40,326 bases of DNA from Thermopetrobacter sp964430935. Its GTDB lineage: Bacteria; Pseudomonadota; Alphaproteobacteria; Rhizobiales; Aestuariivirgaceae. The stretch covers positions 1-40,326 of the forward strand of contig CAYSHK010000087.1 of assembly GCA_964430935.1 (NCBI GenBank), written 5' to 3'. The notes below the pieces were generated by a model that saw only the letters and a program-made list of their open reading frames with translations, did not search any database and was not told where the DNA came from. Made by a program: the position numbers and the translations under genes. Within the stretch, counting starts at the first letter, position 1; each line of letters begins with the position of its first letter. Shown here in pieces: positions 1 to 7,246 of the stretch.

Positions 1-290
1 ATGGAAGACTCCATACACGTGATAACGAATCGCAACAACTGTATATCCATTAATTCTTATATATGATTTCATGTATGCAATCGAGCGAAAAAATATTTTC
101 TGACGGTCGATTCAGAAAATTTTATCACTATACGGAAAGTGGTAAGGAAATTTGATCACTTGTGAGACTCGCTCAACTCCCAAGCTTATATGGGTTCTGA
201 CGTTAAGGTAAGGTGACATCCTGTCGCCGTCTGTGCCATGATCCGGATGGGGAATACGGAAGAAAACGAATTCCGGGAGGAAGCGACGGG
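1..290. other. AT-rich intergenic left edge, no supported gene
   Basis: This stretch is visibly richer in A and T than the rest of the window. A frame opening at base 1 stops after 21 codons at 64-66 and has nothing to support it as a gene. The long leftward open frame crossing here is a shadow of pccA. The only structure I see is a hairpin at 95-120. The region probably holds the end of an upstream transcript and the promoter of the gene starting at 291, but I could not pick a convincing -35/-10 pair. Confidence 0.5.
95..123 (+). terminator. Possible intrinsic terminator of a gene left of the window
   Basis: An 8-bp perfect inverted repeat, ATTTTCTG at 95-102 and CAGAAAAT at 113-120, encloses a 10-nt loop and is followed by a short T run (120-123). 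The stem is AT-rich and therefore weak. Any gene it serves lies outside the window. Confidence 0.35.
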
Positions 291-1022
291 ATGAATTTCG
301 ATATCGGTTTCGGCGGGGCGCTGATCGCTGGGGTGCTGTCCTTTCTGTCGCCTTGCGTTCTGCCGCTGGTGCCGCCGTCCCTGGCGTTCATAGCGGGCAT
401 GAGCTTCGACGAGGCCTTGGAGAGCGGCGGCGGGCGCAACTGGCGCGTCTTCCGTTCGGCGCTGGCCTTCGTGCTGGGCTTTTCGACGGTCTTCGTCATG
501 CTGGGCGTCTCCGCCACCCTCGTGGGACAGATGCTGCAGCAGTACCGTGACGAGATCGCCTGGATCGCCGGGGCCATCATCATCGTGCTGGGACTGCACT
601 TCATGGGTGTCTTCCGCATCGGGCTGCTGTACCGCGAGGCCCGTGTGGAAACGAAACGGAAGCCGATGGGCCTGTTCGGCGCCTATGTGGTCGGGCTGGC
701 CTTCGCCTTCGGATGGACGCCCTGCGTCGGGCCGATCCTGACCACGATCCTGATGATCGCGGGCGCGGAGGAGACGGCCATGCGCGGCGGGCTGCTGCTG
801 CTGTTCTACGCCATCGGCATCGGGCTTCCGTTTCTGCTGGCGGCATTGTTCCTGCAACGGTTCATGGGGTTCATCCAGCGTTTCAGGAGACATCTGGGAC
901 TGATGGAGAAGATCATCGGTGGTTTCCTGATCCTCACGGGAATTCTCATCATGACCGGCGGAATGAACACCATCGGCTTCTGGTTGCAGGAAACCTTCCC
1001 TTCGCTGGCCGGCATCGGCTGA
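291..1022 (+). CDS. CcdA/DsbD-like cytochrome c biogenesis membrane protein
   Basis: This is a polytopic inner-membrane protein of the CcdA/DsbD transmembrane family, which passes reducing equivalents from cytoplasmic thioredoxin across the membrane for cytochrome c maturation or disulfide reduction. The product is 243 aa with about six hydrophobic segments. The two family cysteines sit in SPCVLPLVPPS (Cys22) and GWTPCVGP (Cys145), each in a membrane segment with Pro. I chose ATG 291 because GGGAGGAAG lies just upstream and the protein then begins directly with the first helix; an open frame extends back to 213 without family character. There is no fused thioredoxin domain, so it is the short CcdA form. 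An 87-bp gap separates it from the carboxylase gene, so co-transcription is possible. I infer no specific partner. Confidence 0.85.
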   Translation: MNFDIGFGGALIAGVLSFLSPCVLPLVPPSLAFIAGMSFDEALESGGGRNWRVFRSALAFVLGFSTVFVMLGVSATLVGQMLQQYRDEIAWIAGAIIIVLGLHFMGVFRIGLLYREARVETKRKPMGLFGAYVVGLAFAFGWTPCVGPILTTILMIAGAEETAMRGGLLLLFYAIGIGLPFLLAALFLQRFMGFIQRFRRHLGLMEKIIGGFLILTGILIMTGGMNTIGFWLQETFPSLAGIG

Positions 1023-1109
1023 GGCGGCTTCGCCTTTCGCCCAGTTTACGGTTGGGCGGGCAGGGCATAAGAATTTCCCGAACCGCAAACGACCAGCGAG
1101 GGACCGCCG

Positions 1110-3128
1110 ATGTTCTCGAAAATACTCGTCGCGAACCGCGGGGAGATCACCTGCCGCGTCATTCGGACCGCCAGGCGCATGGGCATTTCCACCGTCGCGG
1201 TCCATTCCGATGCGGACGCGGATGCCCTGCATGTCGAAATGGCCGACGAGGCCGTCCGGCTGGGCCCGCCTCCGGCGGCGGAATCCTATCTGCGCATCGA
1301 CCGCATCATCGAGGCGGCACGGCGGACGGGGGCGGAGGCCATCCATCCCGGATACGGTTTCCTTTCCGAGAATGCCGACTTCGTGCGCGCCTGCGAGGAG
1401 GCCGGCATCGTCTTTATCGGTCCCAACGCCCATGCCATCGCCATGATGGGAGACAAGCTGCGTTCCAAGCGGTGCGCCATGGAGGCGGGGGTCTCCACTG
1501 TTCCGGGGCACGCCGGTGAAATCGCCGATGCCGGAGAGGCGGTCAGGGTGGCGGAGGAGATCGGCTGTCCCGTGATGATCAAGGCGTCCGCCGGCGGTGG
1601 CGGCAAGGGCATGCGCATCGCGCGCACTCTGGACGAGGTGCGGGAGGGGTTCGAGTCGGCCCGGTCCGAGGCGCTCTCCTCCTTCGGAGATGGCCGGATC
1701 CTGATCGAGAAGTTCATAGAGAATCCGCGCCATGTCGAGATACAGGTCATGGGCGACAGGCACGGAAACGTGATCCATCTCGGCGAGCGCGAGTGCTCCA
1801 TCCAGAGACGGAACCAGAAGGTCGTCGAGGAGGCCCCTTCGCCATTGCTGGACGACGAGACGCGCCGCGCCATGGGCGAGCAGGCCGTCGCGCTGGCGCG
1901 GGCCGTGGGGTACGATTCCGCCGGTACGGTGGAGTTCGTCTGCGGGCAGGACCGCAGTTTCTATTTCCTGGAGATGAACACCCGCCTGCAGGTGGAGCAT
2001 CCGGTGACGGAAATGATCACCGGTCTCGATCTCGTGGAGCTGATGATCCGGGTCGCCGCCGGCGAACCGCTTCCGCTGACGCAGGACGAGGTCCGTCTGG
2101 ACGGCTGGGCGGTGGAGACGCGCATCTACGCCGAGGATCCGTACCGCAACTTTCTGCCGTCCATCGGCCGTTTGAAGCGTTTCCTGCCGCCCTCCGTCGA
2201 GGAGGAGGGGCGCAGGGTGCGCATGGATGCCGGTGTGGGGGAGGGAGGGGAGATCTCCATCCACTACGATCCCATGATCGCCAAGCTCGTCACCTGGGGG
2301 CCGGACAGGGAAGCCGCGATCGAGGCGCAGGCGGACGCCCTGGATGCCTTCCATATCGACGGCATAGGCCACAACATTCCGTTCCTCGCCGCCATAATGG
2401 ACAACGACCGCTGGCGTTCGGGCAGGCTTTCCACGAACTTCATCGCCGAGGAATTCCCCGACGGCTTCGGGGGCGCGGAGGTGACGGAGGGGATACTTTC
2501 CAGGCTCGTCACCGTGGCCGCGGCCATGGATCACATGGAGAACATGCGCAGACGGCGCATCAGCGGCCAGGTAGAGGGGGAGGAGGTCACCTTCAGCCGG
2601 GACCGGGTCGTCTGGCGGGAGGACGTGAGGAAGGGGTATCCCGTTCATGTGGAGTGCGAGAGTCCGCGTCTGATCCGGGTTCATCCGCGCGACGGGGAGG
2701 AAAGGGTGGTGGAGCAGGACTGGCGGCCCGGCCATCCCGTGTGGCGTGGACGGATCAACGGCCGGCCGCTCGCCGTGCAGGTGCGGAGGGTGGCGAACGG
2801 CTATATGCTGACCCACCGGGGCGTCACGCTGGAACTGAAGGTCTATACGCCGCGCGAGGCGGAGTTCGCCGCCCTCATGCCGGAGAAGGAGGAGGTGGAC
2901 TCTTCGCGGCAGCTGCTCTGTCCGATGCCGGGGAAGGTGCTTTCGCTTTCCGTATCCGAGGGCGACAGGGTCAAGGCGGGCACGCCGCTGTGCGTGATCG
3001 AAGCCATGAAGATGGAGAACATCCTGCGGGCGGAAAGGGACGCACGGGTCGTTTCCATACATGTCTCCGTGGGCGATTCCGTTTCGGTGGACCAGATTCT
3101 CATGGAATTCGAACCGGATGGGGATTGA
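1110..3128 (+). CDS. pccA: Propionyl-CoA carboxylase alpha subunit (biotin carboxylase + biotin carrier)
   Basis: This is the biotin-containing alpha subunit of an acyl-CoA carboxylase, 672 aa. It carboxylates biotin with ATP and bicarbonate for transfer by a beta subunit to propionyl-CoA, giving methylmalonyl-CoA. The biotin carboxylase domain covers about residues 1-445, with the ATP-grasp loop KASAGGGGKGMR and the active-site stretch EMNTRLQVEHPVTE. A linking BT-like region follows. The C-terminal carrier domain has the biotinylation motif AMKMEN, with Lys634 as acceptor. The segment GRLSTNFIAEEFPDGF is typical of PccA rather than methylcrotonyl-CoA carboxylase, so I favour propionyl-CoA, but substrate remains an inference. 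The beta subunit gene is not in the window. The acylphosphatase gene follows after 54 bp. Confidence 0.9.
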   Translation: MFSKILVANRGEITCRVIRTARRMGISTVAVHSDADADALHVEMADEAVRLGPPPAAESYLRIDRIIEAARRTGAEAIHPGYGFLSENADFVRACEEAGIVFIGPNAHAIAMMGDKLRSKRCAMEAGVSTVPGHAGEIADAGEAVRVAEEIGCPVMIKASAGGGGKGMRIARTLDEVREGFESARSEALSSFGDGRILIEKFIENPRHVEIQVMGDRHGNVIHLGERECSIQRRNQKVVEEAPSPLLDDETRRAMGEQAVALARAVGYDSAGTVEFVCGQDRSFYFLEMNTRLQVEHPVTEMITGLDLVELMIRVAAGEPLPLTQDEVRLDGWAVETRIYAEDPYRNFLPSIGRLKRFLPPSVEEEGRRVRMDAGVGEGGEISIHYDPMIAKLVTWGPDREAAIEAQADALDAFHIDGIGHNIPFLAAIMDNDRWRSGRLSTNFIAEEFPDGFGGAEVTEGILSRLVTVAAAMDHMENMRRRRISGQVEGEEVTFSRDRVVWREDVRKGYPVHVECESPRLIRVHPRDGEERVVEQDWRPGHPVWRGRINGRPLAVQVRRVANGYMLTHRGVTLELKVYTPREAEFAALMPEKEEVDSSRQLLCPMPGKVLSLSVSEGDRVKAGTPLCVIEAMKMENILRAERDARVVSIHVSVGDSVSVDQILMEFEPDGD

Positions 3129-3182
3129 TGCGGAGATTCCGATTCAGGATGGGGCGGGGCATGTCCTACTGGAGGAAGCGTC

Positions 3183-3473
3183 ATGACGGATGAGGACGGA
3201 TGCGTGCGGGTACGGATCCGGGGGCGCGTCCAGGGGGTGTGGTATCGCGCCTGGACGGAGAAGACCGCCCGCCGGCTGGGGCTTTCCGGATGGGTCCGCA
3301 ACCGTTCCGACGGCAGCGTGGAGGCCCTGATCTGCGGAGCGCCCGGGGATGTGGAGCGCATGCTGGATCTGCTGCGAGAGGGACCGCCCGCGGCGCGCGT
3401 CGATTCCATGGAGGCGGAGCCGGATGCCCCGGTGCCCGCGGAAGAAGGATTCCGTGTCCTGCCGACGCTCTGA
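3183..3473 (+). CDS. acyP: Acylphosphatase
   Basis: A small cytosolic enzyme of 96 aa that hydrolyses the carboxyl-phosphate bond of acyl phosphates. The family signature RGRVQGVWYRAW is present near the N-terminus, with the catalytic Arg at position 22, and GWVRNRSDGSVE supplies the catalytic Asn40. Length and fold order match the family. The ATG at 3183 has GGAGGAAG just before it. It is the last gene of the ccdA-like/pccA/acyP run on the plus strand. Its pairing with pccA is plausibly an operon, but the biological link is not obvious from sequence. Confidence 0.92.
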   Translation: MTDEDGCVRVRIRGRVQGVWYRAWTEKTARRLGLSGWVRNRSDGSVEALICGAPGDVERMLDLLREGPPAARVDSMEAEPDAPVPAEEGFRVLPTL

Positions 3474-3496
3474 GGTGGCTGTCGCGGGGGGATGCG

Positions 3497-3538
3497 GGAA
3501 AAAGGAAATCCCCGCGAGGGAGGGGGCCTCGCGGGGAT
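3497..3538 (-). terminator. Intrinsic terminator for the leftward exported-protein gene
   Basis: A perfect 12-bp stem (3508-3519 with 3527-3538) has a 7-nt loop. On the minus strand it is followed by TTCCTTTTTCCC. It therefore fits the gene at 3639-3974. On the plus strand the stem alone could also slow transcripts leaving acyP. Confidence 0.75.
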
Positions 3539-3638
3539 CGTTCAGCGAGCCCGGGCGGGGAGGGGACACCCGCCCACGGGATCGGGTTGGGGGGATGTGT
3601 GGGCTCGCCTGAAGTTCCTTCGTTCTTCCGTTCGTCGG

Positions 3639-3974
3639 CTATCTGATGCGGACGCGGCGGCACTTGCGCTTCCACACCCGCTTTTTCACCCATCTGCGAC
3701 CGTTCCAGACGCGGCGCCAGCGTTTCGTCTTCCAGCAGCGCACGCGGTAGCGCGGTCCGTAATAGTAGTAGCGGGGGGCGTAGTAGTACACGGGCGGCGC
3801 ATAGTAGTAGCCCCAGTAGGGCGGAGGATAGTAGCCCCATCCCCAGTAGGGCGGCGCGACGCCGATGCCCAGATAGACATGGGTTTTCGCTTCCGCGGGC
3901 GCCGTTCCGAGGCCTGTTCCGGCAACCGCCAGCACGGCGGCTGTCGCGATCGCTGCGAATGTCCTGCGAAACAT
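3639..3974 (-). CDS. Small exported Tyr/Pro/Trp-rich basic protein, function unknown
   Basis: The 111-aa product starts with a clear signal peptide (basic MFRRTF, then an Ala/Val-rich core, cleavage likely after APAEA near residue 29). The mature part has a run of aromatic and proline residues such as YWGYYYAPPVYYYAPRYYYY, followed by a strongly basic tail rich in Arg, Lys and Trp containing two Cys. Similar low-complexity YP-rich secreted proteins occur in alphaproteobacteria without assigned function. The ATG has AAGGAGGG upstream at a good distance. The tail could bind nucleic acid, lipid A or peptidoglycan, but that is a guess. It stands alone, ending at its own terminator. Confidence 0.75.
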   Translation of the reverse strand: MFRRTFAAIATAAVLAVAGTGLGTAPAEAKTHVYLGIGVAPPYWGWGYYPPPYWGYYYAPPVYYYAPRYYYYGPRYRVRCWKTKRWRRVWNGRRWVKKRVWKRKCRRVRIR

Positions 3975-4143
3975 GGCCGGGCCCTCCTTGCGTTTCCGTG
4001 ACAGCCCTCCAGCATTGCCGCCATCCTAACGCGGGCCGTCTGAACATCTCGTGAGAGGGCCGTTCATCTGGCGTTCAGGATTGGGGCGCAAATGTGCCGG
4101 CTATCGCGTGGGACGGGAATGGTCCCGCCTTCGGGGGGGTATT

Positions 4144-4854
4144 TCAGCCATCCTTCCGGAGGGGGCCGAAGATGCGCTCGAAATTCCTGACGAGGGCGGC
4201 GTCGAGGGAGGGATAGTCGCAGGGGGCTCCGAGATCCTCCAGCGAGGTCACGCCGTGTTCCGTGATTCCACAGGGTACGATTCCGGAAAAATGCTCCAGA
4301 TCGGGGTGGGCGTTGATGGCGATGCCGTGCCGGGTGATCCAGCGGGAAACGCGCACTCCGACCGCGGCGATCTTGTCCTCCGCCGAGGGGCCCTTGTCCG
4401 GCCTGTCCACCCAGACGCCCACCCGGTCCTCGCGACGCCCCGCCCGTATGCCTAGATCGGCCAGCGTGTCCATGACGAGCTGTTCCAGCCCGGTGACGAA
4501 GGCGCGCACGTCCCGTCCCCGTCTGCGGAGATCGAGCATCACGTAGACGATGCGCTGGCCGGGGCCGTGATACGTGTACCGTCCGCCACGGCCGGTCCGG
4601 TGGACGGGAAAGCGCCCCGGCTCCAGGAGGTCCTCCGCGCGGGCGGATGTTCCCGCGGTGTAGAGGGGCGGGTGCTCCAGCAGCCAGACCGTCTCCGGCG
4701 ATTCGCCGGAAAGAATCTCCGTGGAGATGCGACGCATGCGCTCCCTGGCCTCTCCGTAGTCCACCGGCCGGTCGGAAACCGTCAGACGCACGGGGTCGGA
4801 GGTGCGGAGTTTTTCGATGCAGGAGGCGAGGGTGTCGCGGGGCTGTCTGCTCAT
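4144..4854 (-). CDS. lipB: Octanoyl-[acyl-carrier-protein]:protein octanoyltransferase
   Basis: LipB moves the octanoyl group from acyl carrier protein onto the lipoyl domains of pyruvate and 2-oxoglutarate dehydrogenases, the first step of lipoate assembly. The product is 236 aa. Family blocks are RGGRYTYHGPGQ (89-100), the conserved Lys161 in EDKIAAVGVRV, and the catalytic Cys195 in FSGIVPCGI. I start at ATG 4854. An in-frame TTG at 4884 adds ten residues with no family support and no ribosome-binding site. There is no Shine-Dalgarno sequence before 4854 either, but an extended -10 sits 8 nt upstream, suggesting a leaderless mRNA. Confidence 0.93.
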   Translation of the reverse strand: MSRQPRDTLASCIEKLRTSDPVRLTVSDRPVDYGEARERMRRISTEILSGESPETVWLLEHPPLYTAGTSARAEDLLEPGRFPVHRTGRGGRYTYHGPGQRIVYVMLDLRRRGRDVRAFVTGLEQLVMDTLADLGIRAGRREDRVGVWVDRPDKGPSAEDKIAAVGVRVSRWITRHGIAINAHPDLEHFSGIVPCGITEHGVTSLEDLGAPCDYPSLDAALVRNFERIFGPLRKDG

Positions 4855-4862
4855 GGCGGAAA

Positions 4863-4871
4863 GATATAGCA
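4863..4871 (-). promoter_or_regulatory. Extended -10 promoter element of lipB
   Basis: On the minus strand this reads TGCTATATC, an extended -10 (TGn plus a TATAAT-like hexamer). Only 8 nt separate it from the lipB ATG. No good -35 is seen at 16-18 nt, which fits extended -10 promoters. Transcription would start at or next to the start codon. Confidence 0.5.
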
Positions 4872-4908
4872 GATTGCCTCTCAAACGGCTTGATAATCGT
4901 TCGGGGTC

Positions 4909-4936
4909 TTGATAAACACCACACGCCGATTACATC
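4909..4936 (+). promoter_or_regulatory. Possible promoter of tRNA-Leu(GAG)
   Basis: TTGATA at 4909-4914 is followed by TACATC at 4931-4936 with a 16-nt spacer, placing a start about 10 nt before the mature tRNA end. The -10 matches poorly, so this is tentative. Confidence 0.3.
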
Positions 4937-4953
4937 CATGAACGGCAAATTGT

Positions 4954-5040
4954 GCGGCCGTGGCGGAATTGGTAGACGCGCAGCGTTGAGGTCGCTGTGG
5001 GGTAAAACCCGTGGAAGTTCGAGTCTTCTCGGCCGCACCA
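4954..5040 (+). tRNA. tRNA-Leu (anticodon GAG)
   Basis: The acceptor stem GCGGCCG (4954-4960) pairs with CGGCCGC (5030-5036), followed by discriminator A and an encoded CCA. The anticodon stem CAGCG/CGCTG holds the loop TTGAGGT, giving anticodon GAG, which reads CUC and CUU. A long variable arm (GGGGTAAAACCC) marks a class II tRNA, as expected for leucine. The T arm is GGAAG/CTTCT around TTCGAGT. Confidence 0.96.
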
Positions 5041-5063
5041 TTTCCTGCACCTTTTCACATGAC

Positions 5064-5093
5064 GGGGCCTGCTTTGCGCAAGTCCCCTTTTTT
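5064..5093 (+). terminator. Intrinsic terminator after tRNA-Leu(GAG)
   Basis: GGGG at 5064-5067 pairs with CCCC at 5084-5087, with partial inner pairing, followed directly by six T (5088-5093). It lies 24 nt after the tRNA and before mgtE. Confidence 0.6.
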
Positions 5094-5161
5094 GTTGTCT
5101 GAGATGCGGGAGCGGGCCATCCTGTTCCCCGGGATTCACACCAGCCGGGCAGAGGCGCCTC

Positions 5162-6553
5162 ATGACTGACGCGGAGACAATCGGGGTTCCGCCGGTGCGG
5201 GATGATTCCGGAGAGATCTCTCCGGAGTTCCTGCGTGCCGTCGAGGCCGCCATCAATCGTGGCGAGATCGGGGAGCTGCGGCGTCTCGTGCGCGACCTGC
5301 ACGAGGCGGACCTCGCCGACGTCATCGAGCTTCTCACGCATGACGAGCGGATCCGGCTCATCGAGATGCTGGACCGCTCGTTCAATGTCGAAGCGCTGTC
5401 CGAGCTGGACGAAAACGTCCGCGACGACCTGATGGACGCGCTGCCGACGCGGGTCATCGCCCGGGCGGTGCGCAATCTCGACACCGACGATGCCGCCTGG
5501 CTGCTCGAGGATCTCGACGAGAAGGAGAAGAAGGAGATCCTGAAGCGCGTTCCGAAGACGGAGCGCGTGGCCGTCGAACGGGCCCTCCACTACGAGGAGG
5601 ACACGGCGGGCCGGCACATGCAGACGGATTTCGTCGCGGTGCCGGAGCACTGGACGGTCGGCGAGACCATCGACTTTCTGCGCACCGAGAAGGATCTGCC
5701 GGACGAGTTCTACGAGATCTACATCGTCGATCCCCGCTTCCACGTGCTGGGCAAGGTGAGCACCGCGCGCCTTCTGCGCACGCCGCGGGAGCGCAGGATC
5801 ACCGACATCATGGAGAAGTTCGATGCCGTCTTCCACGACCGGGACGACATCGAGGACGTGGCCCGCCAGTTCGAGCGCTACAATCTCGTTTCCGCGCCGG
5901 TGGTCGATGATTCCGGACGGCTGATCGGCTCCCTCTACATCGACGATATCGTCGACATCCTGGAAGAGGAGGCCGAGGAGGACATGCTCGGTCTGGCCGG
6001 CGTGCACGACGAGGAGATCACCAGCTCCGTCTGGGAGACCACGCGCGCCCGCTTCGTCTGGCTTCTGGTCAACCTGGGCACGGCCGTGCTGGCCTCCTGG
6101 GTGATCTCGCTCTTCGACGCCACCATCCAGCAGATGGTCGCCCTGGCCGTCCTGATGCCGATCGTCGCCTCCATGGGCGGCAATGCCGGCACGCAGACCA
6201 TGGCGGTGACCGTCCGCGCCCTGGCCACGCAGGAACTGGGGCGGGCGAACCTGTGGCGCGTGGTCTTCCGCGAGGTCGCGGTGGGCCTGCTGAACGGCCT
6301 GATGTTCGCCGTCATCATGGGGATCTTCACGTGGTGGTGGTTCGGCTCCGACCAGCTCGGGCTGGTCATCGGCATGGCCATGGTCGTGAATCTTCTGGCC
6401 GCGGCGCTTTCGGGCATTCTCATTCCGATCGCGCTGGAGAAGATGGGGGCCGATCCGGCCCTCGCCTCGACCATCTTCGTCACGACGGTGACGGACGTGG
6501 TGGGTTTCTTCGCCTTCCTCGGGCTGGCCGCATGGTGGCTGGGGCTCGGCTGA
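5162..6553 (+). CDS. mgtE: Magnesium transporter MgtE
   Basis: MgtE is an inner-membrane Mg2+ channel that closes when cytosolic Mg2+ is high. The 463-aa product has the full layout: an acidic helical N domain (about 15-150), a pair of CBS domains (about 155-275, including the VVDDSGRLIGSLYIDDI stretch), an acidic connecting helix rich in Glu and Asp, and five C-terminal membrane helices (about 305-460). The pore signature MPIVASMGGNAGTQTMAV is present. The ATG follows GAGGCGCCTC. No magnesium riboswitch is evident in the 120 bp upstream. It converges with bluB. Confidence 0.95.
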   Translation: MTDAETIGVPPVRDDSGEISPEFLRAVEAAINRGEIGELRRLVRDLHEADLADVIELLTHDERIRLIEMLDRSFNVEALSELDENVRDDLMDALPTRVIARAVRNLDTDDAAWLLEDLDEKEKKEILKRVPKTERVAVERALHYEEDTAGRHMQTDFVAVPEHWTVGETIDFLRTEKDLPDEFYEIYIVDPRFHVLGKVSTARLLRTPRERRITDIMEKFDAVFHDRDDIEDVARQFERYNLVSAPVVDDSGRLIGSLYIDDIVDILEEEAEEDMLGLAGVHDEEITSSVWETTRARFVWLLVNLGTAVLASWVISLFDATIQQMVALAVLMPIVASMGGNAGTQTMAVTVRALATQELGRANLWRVVFREVAVGLLNGLMFAVIMGIFTWWWFGSDQLGLVIGMAMVVNLLAAALSGILIPIALEKMGADPALASTIFVTTVTDVVGFFAFLGLAAWWLGLG

Positions 6554-6607
6554 CATTCCGCCGGGCGGCCGTTTTCGACAGGATTTCCACATTCCTTCCG
6601 TCGTCTT

Positions 6608-7246
6608 TCAGAGGGTTTTCCACACCTCTTCGAAAGGCATGCGTGTCTCCCATCCGGCTCTTTCGAGCTCGGGCACGGGCGATTCGTCCCTGGCCGGCCA
6701 GCCTATGCACAGCCATGCGATGAAGCGCCAGTCCTCCGGCGCGTCGCATGCCTTCGCGACCTCTTCCGGTTCCAGAATCGACACCCAGCCCATTCCCAGA
6801 CCGTACGAACGGAGGGCGAGCCACAGGGTGTGGATGGCGCAGACGACCGAGTAGGCCCGCGTTTCGGGCATGGTCAGGGCGCCCAGACCGCGCCCCCTCC
6901 CGGTCTTCTCGTCGCAGAACACGGCGATCTGGACCGGCGCCTCCCGCAGTCCTTCCAGCTTCAGCCGGGCGTAGAGTCCCTTGTCCTCGTCCGCGGCGCA
7001 GGCGAGTGCCGCGGCGTTGGTGCGCTCGAAGGAGGCGATGACGCGCTTCAGACGTTCGGGGTCCCGGACCTGCACGAAGCGCCATGGCTGGGAATATCCG
7101 ACGGAAGGGGCATGATGGGCCAGCTCGAGACACCGGCGCAGCACGTCCTCCGGCACGGGGTCGCTCTTGAAGGCCCTGACGTCCCGCCGCCAGTGGATGA
7201 GACGGGTCAGCGTGTCGCGGAAGGCGATGTCGAAGAAGGGCTTCAT
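6608..7246 (-). CDS. bluB: 5,6-dimethylbenzimidazole synthase BluB
   Basis: BluB is a flavin-destructase that uses oxygen to convert reduced FMN into 5,6-dimethylbenzimidazole, the lower ligand of cobalamin. The product is 212 aa with a nitroreductase-like fold. Family features include HWRRDVRAFKSDPVP near the N-terminus, HHAPSVGYSQPWRF, ALTMPETRAYSVVCAIHTLWLALR (split here by family blocks) and GMGWVSILEP. I begin at ATG 7246, where ATGA overlaps the stop of cobQ, indicating translational coupling. It is the last gene of the leftward cobA-cobB-cobQ-bluB run. The enzyme implies that the host makes cobalamin with oxygen present. Confidence 0.92.
   Translation of the reverse strand: MKPFFDIAFRDTLTRLIHWRRDVRAFKSDPVPEDVLRRCLELAHHAPSVGYSQPWRFVQVRDPERLKRVIASFERTNAAALACAADEDKGLYARLKLEGLREAPVQIAVFCDEKTGRGRGLGALTMPETRAYSVVCAIHTLWLALRSYGLGMGWVSILEPEEVAKACDAPEDWRFIAWLCIGWPARDESPVPELERAGWETRMPFEEVWKTL

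Noticed and set aside
186..3062. A 958-codon open frame on the minus strand opposite pccA
   Set aside because: It is antisense to a clear carboxylase gene, is rich in His, Arg and Pro as GC-rich shadow frames are, and has no recognisable domain.
4064..6592. An 842-codon open frame on the minus strand spanning mgtE, tRNA-Leu and lipB
   Set aside because: It crosses a tRNA gene and is antisense to mgtE; composition is that of a shadow frame.
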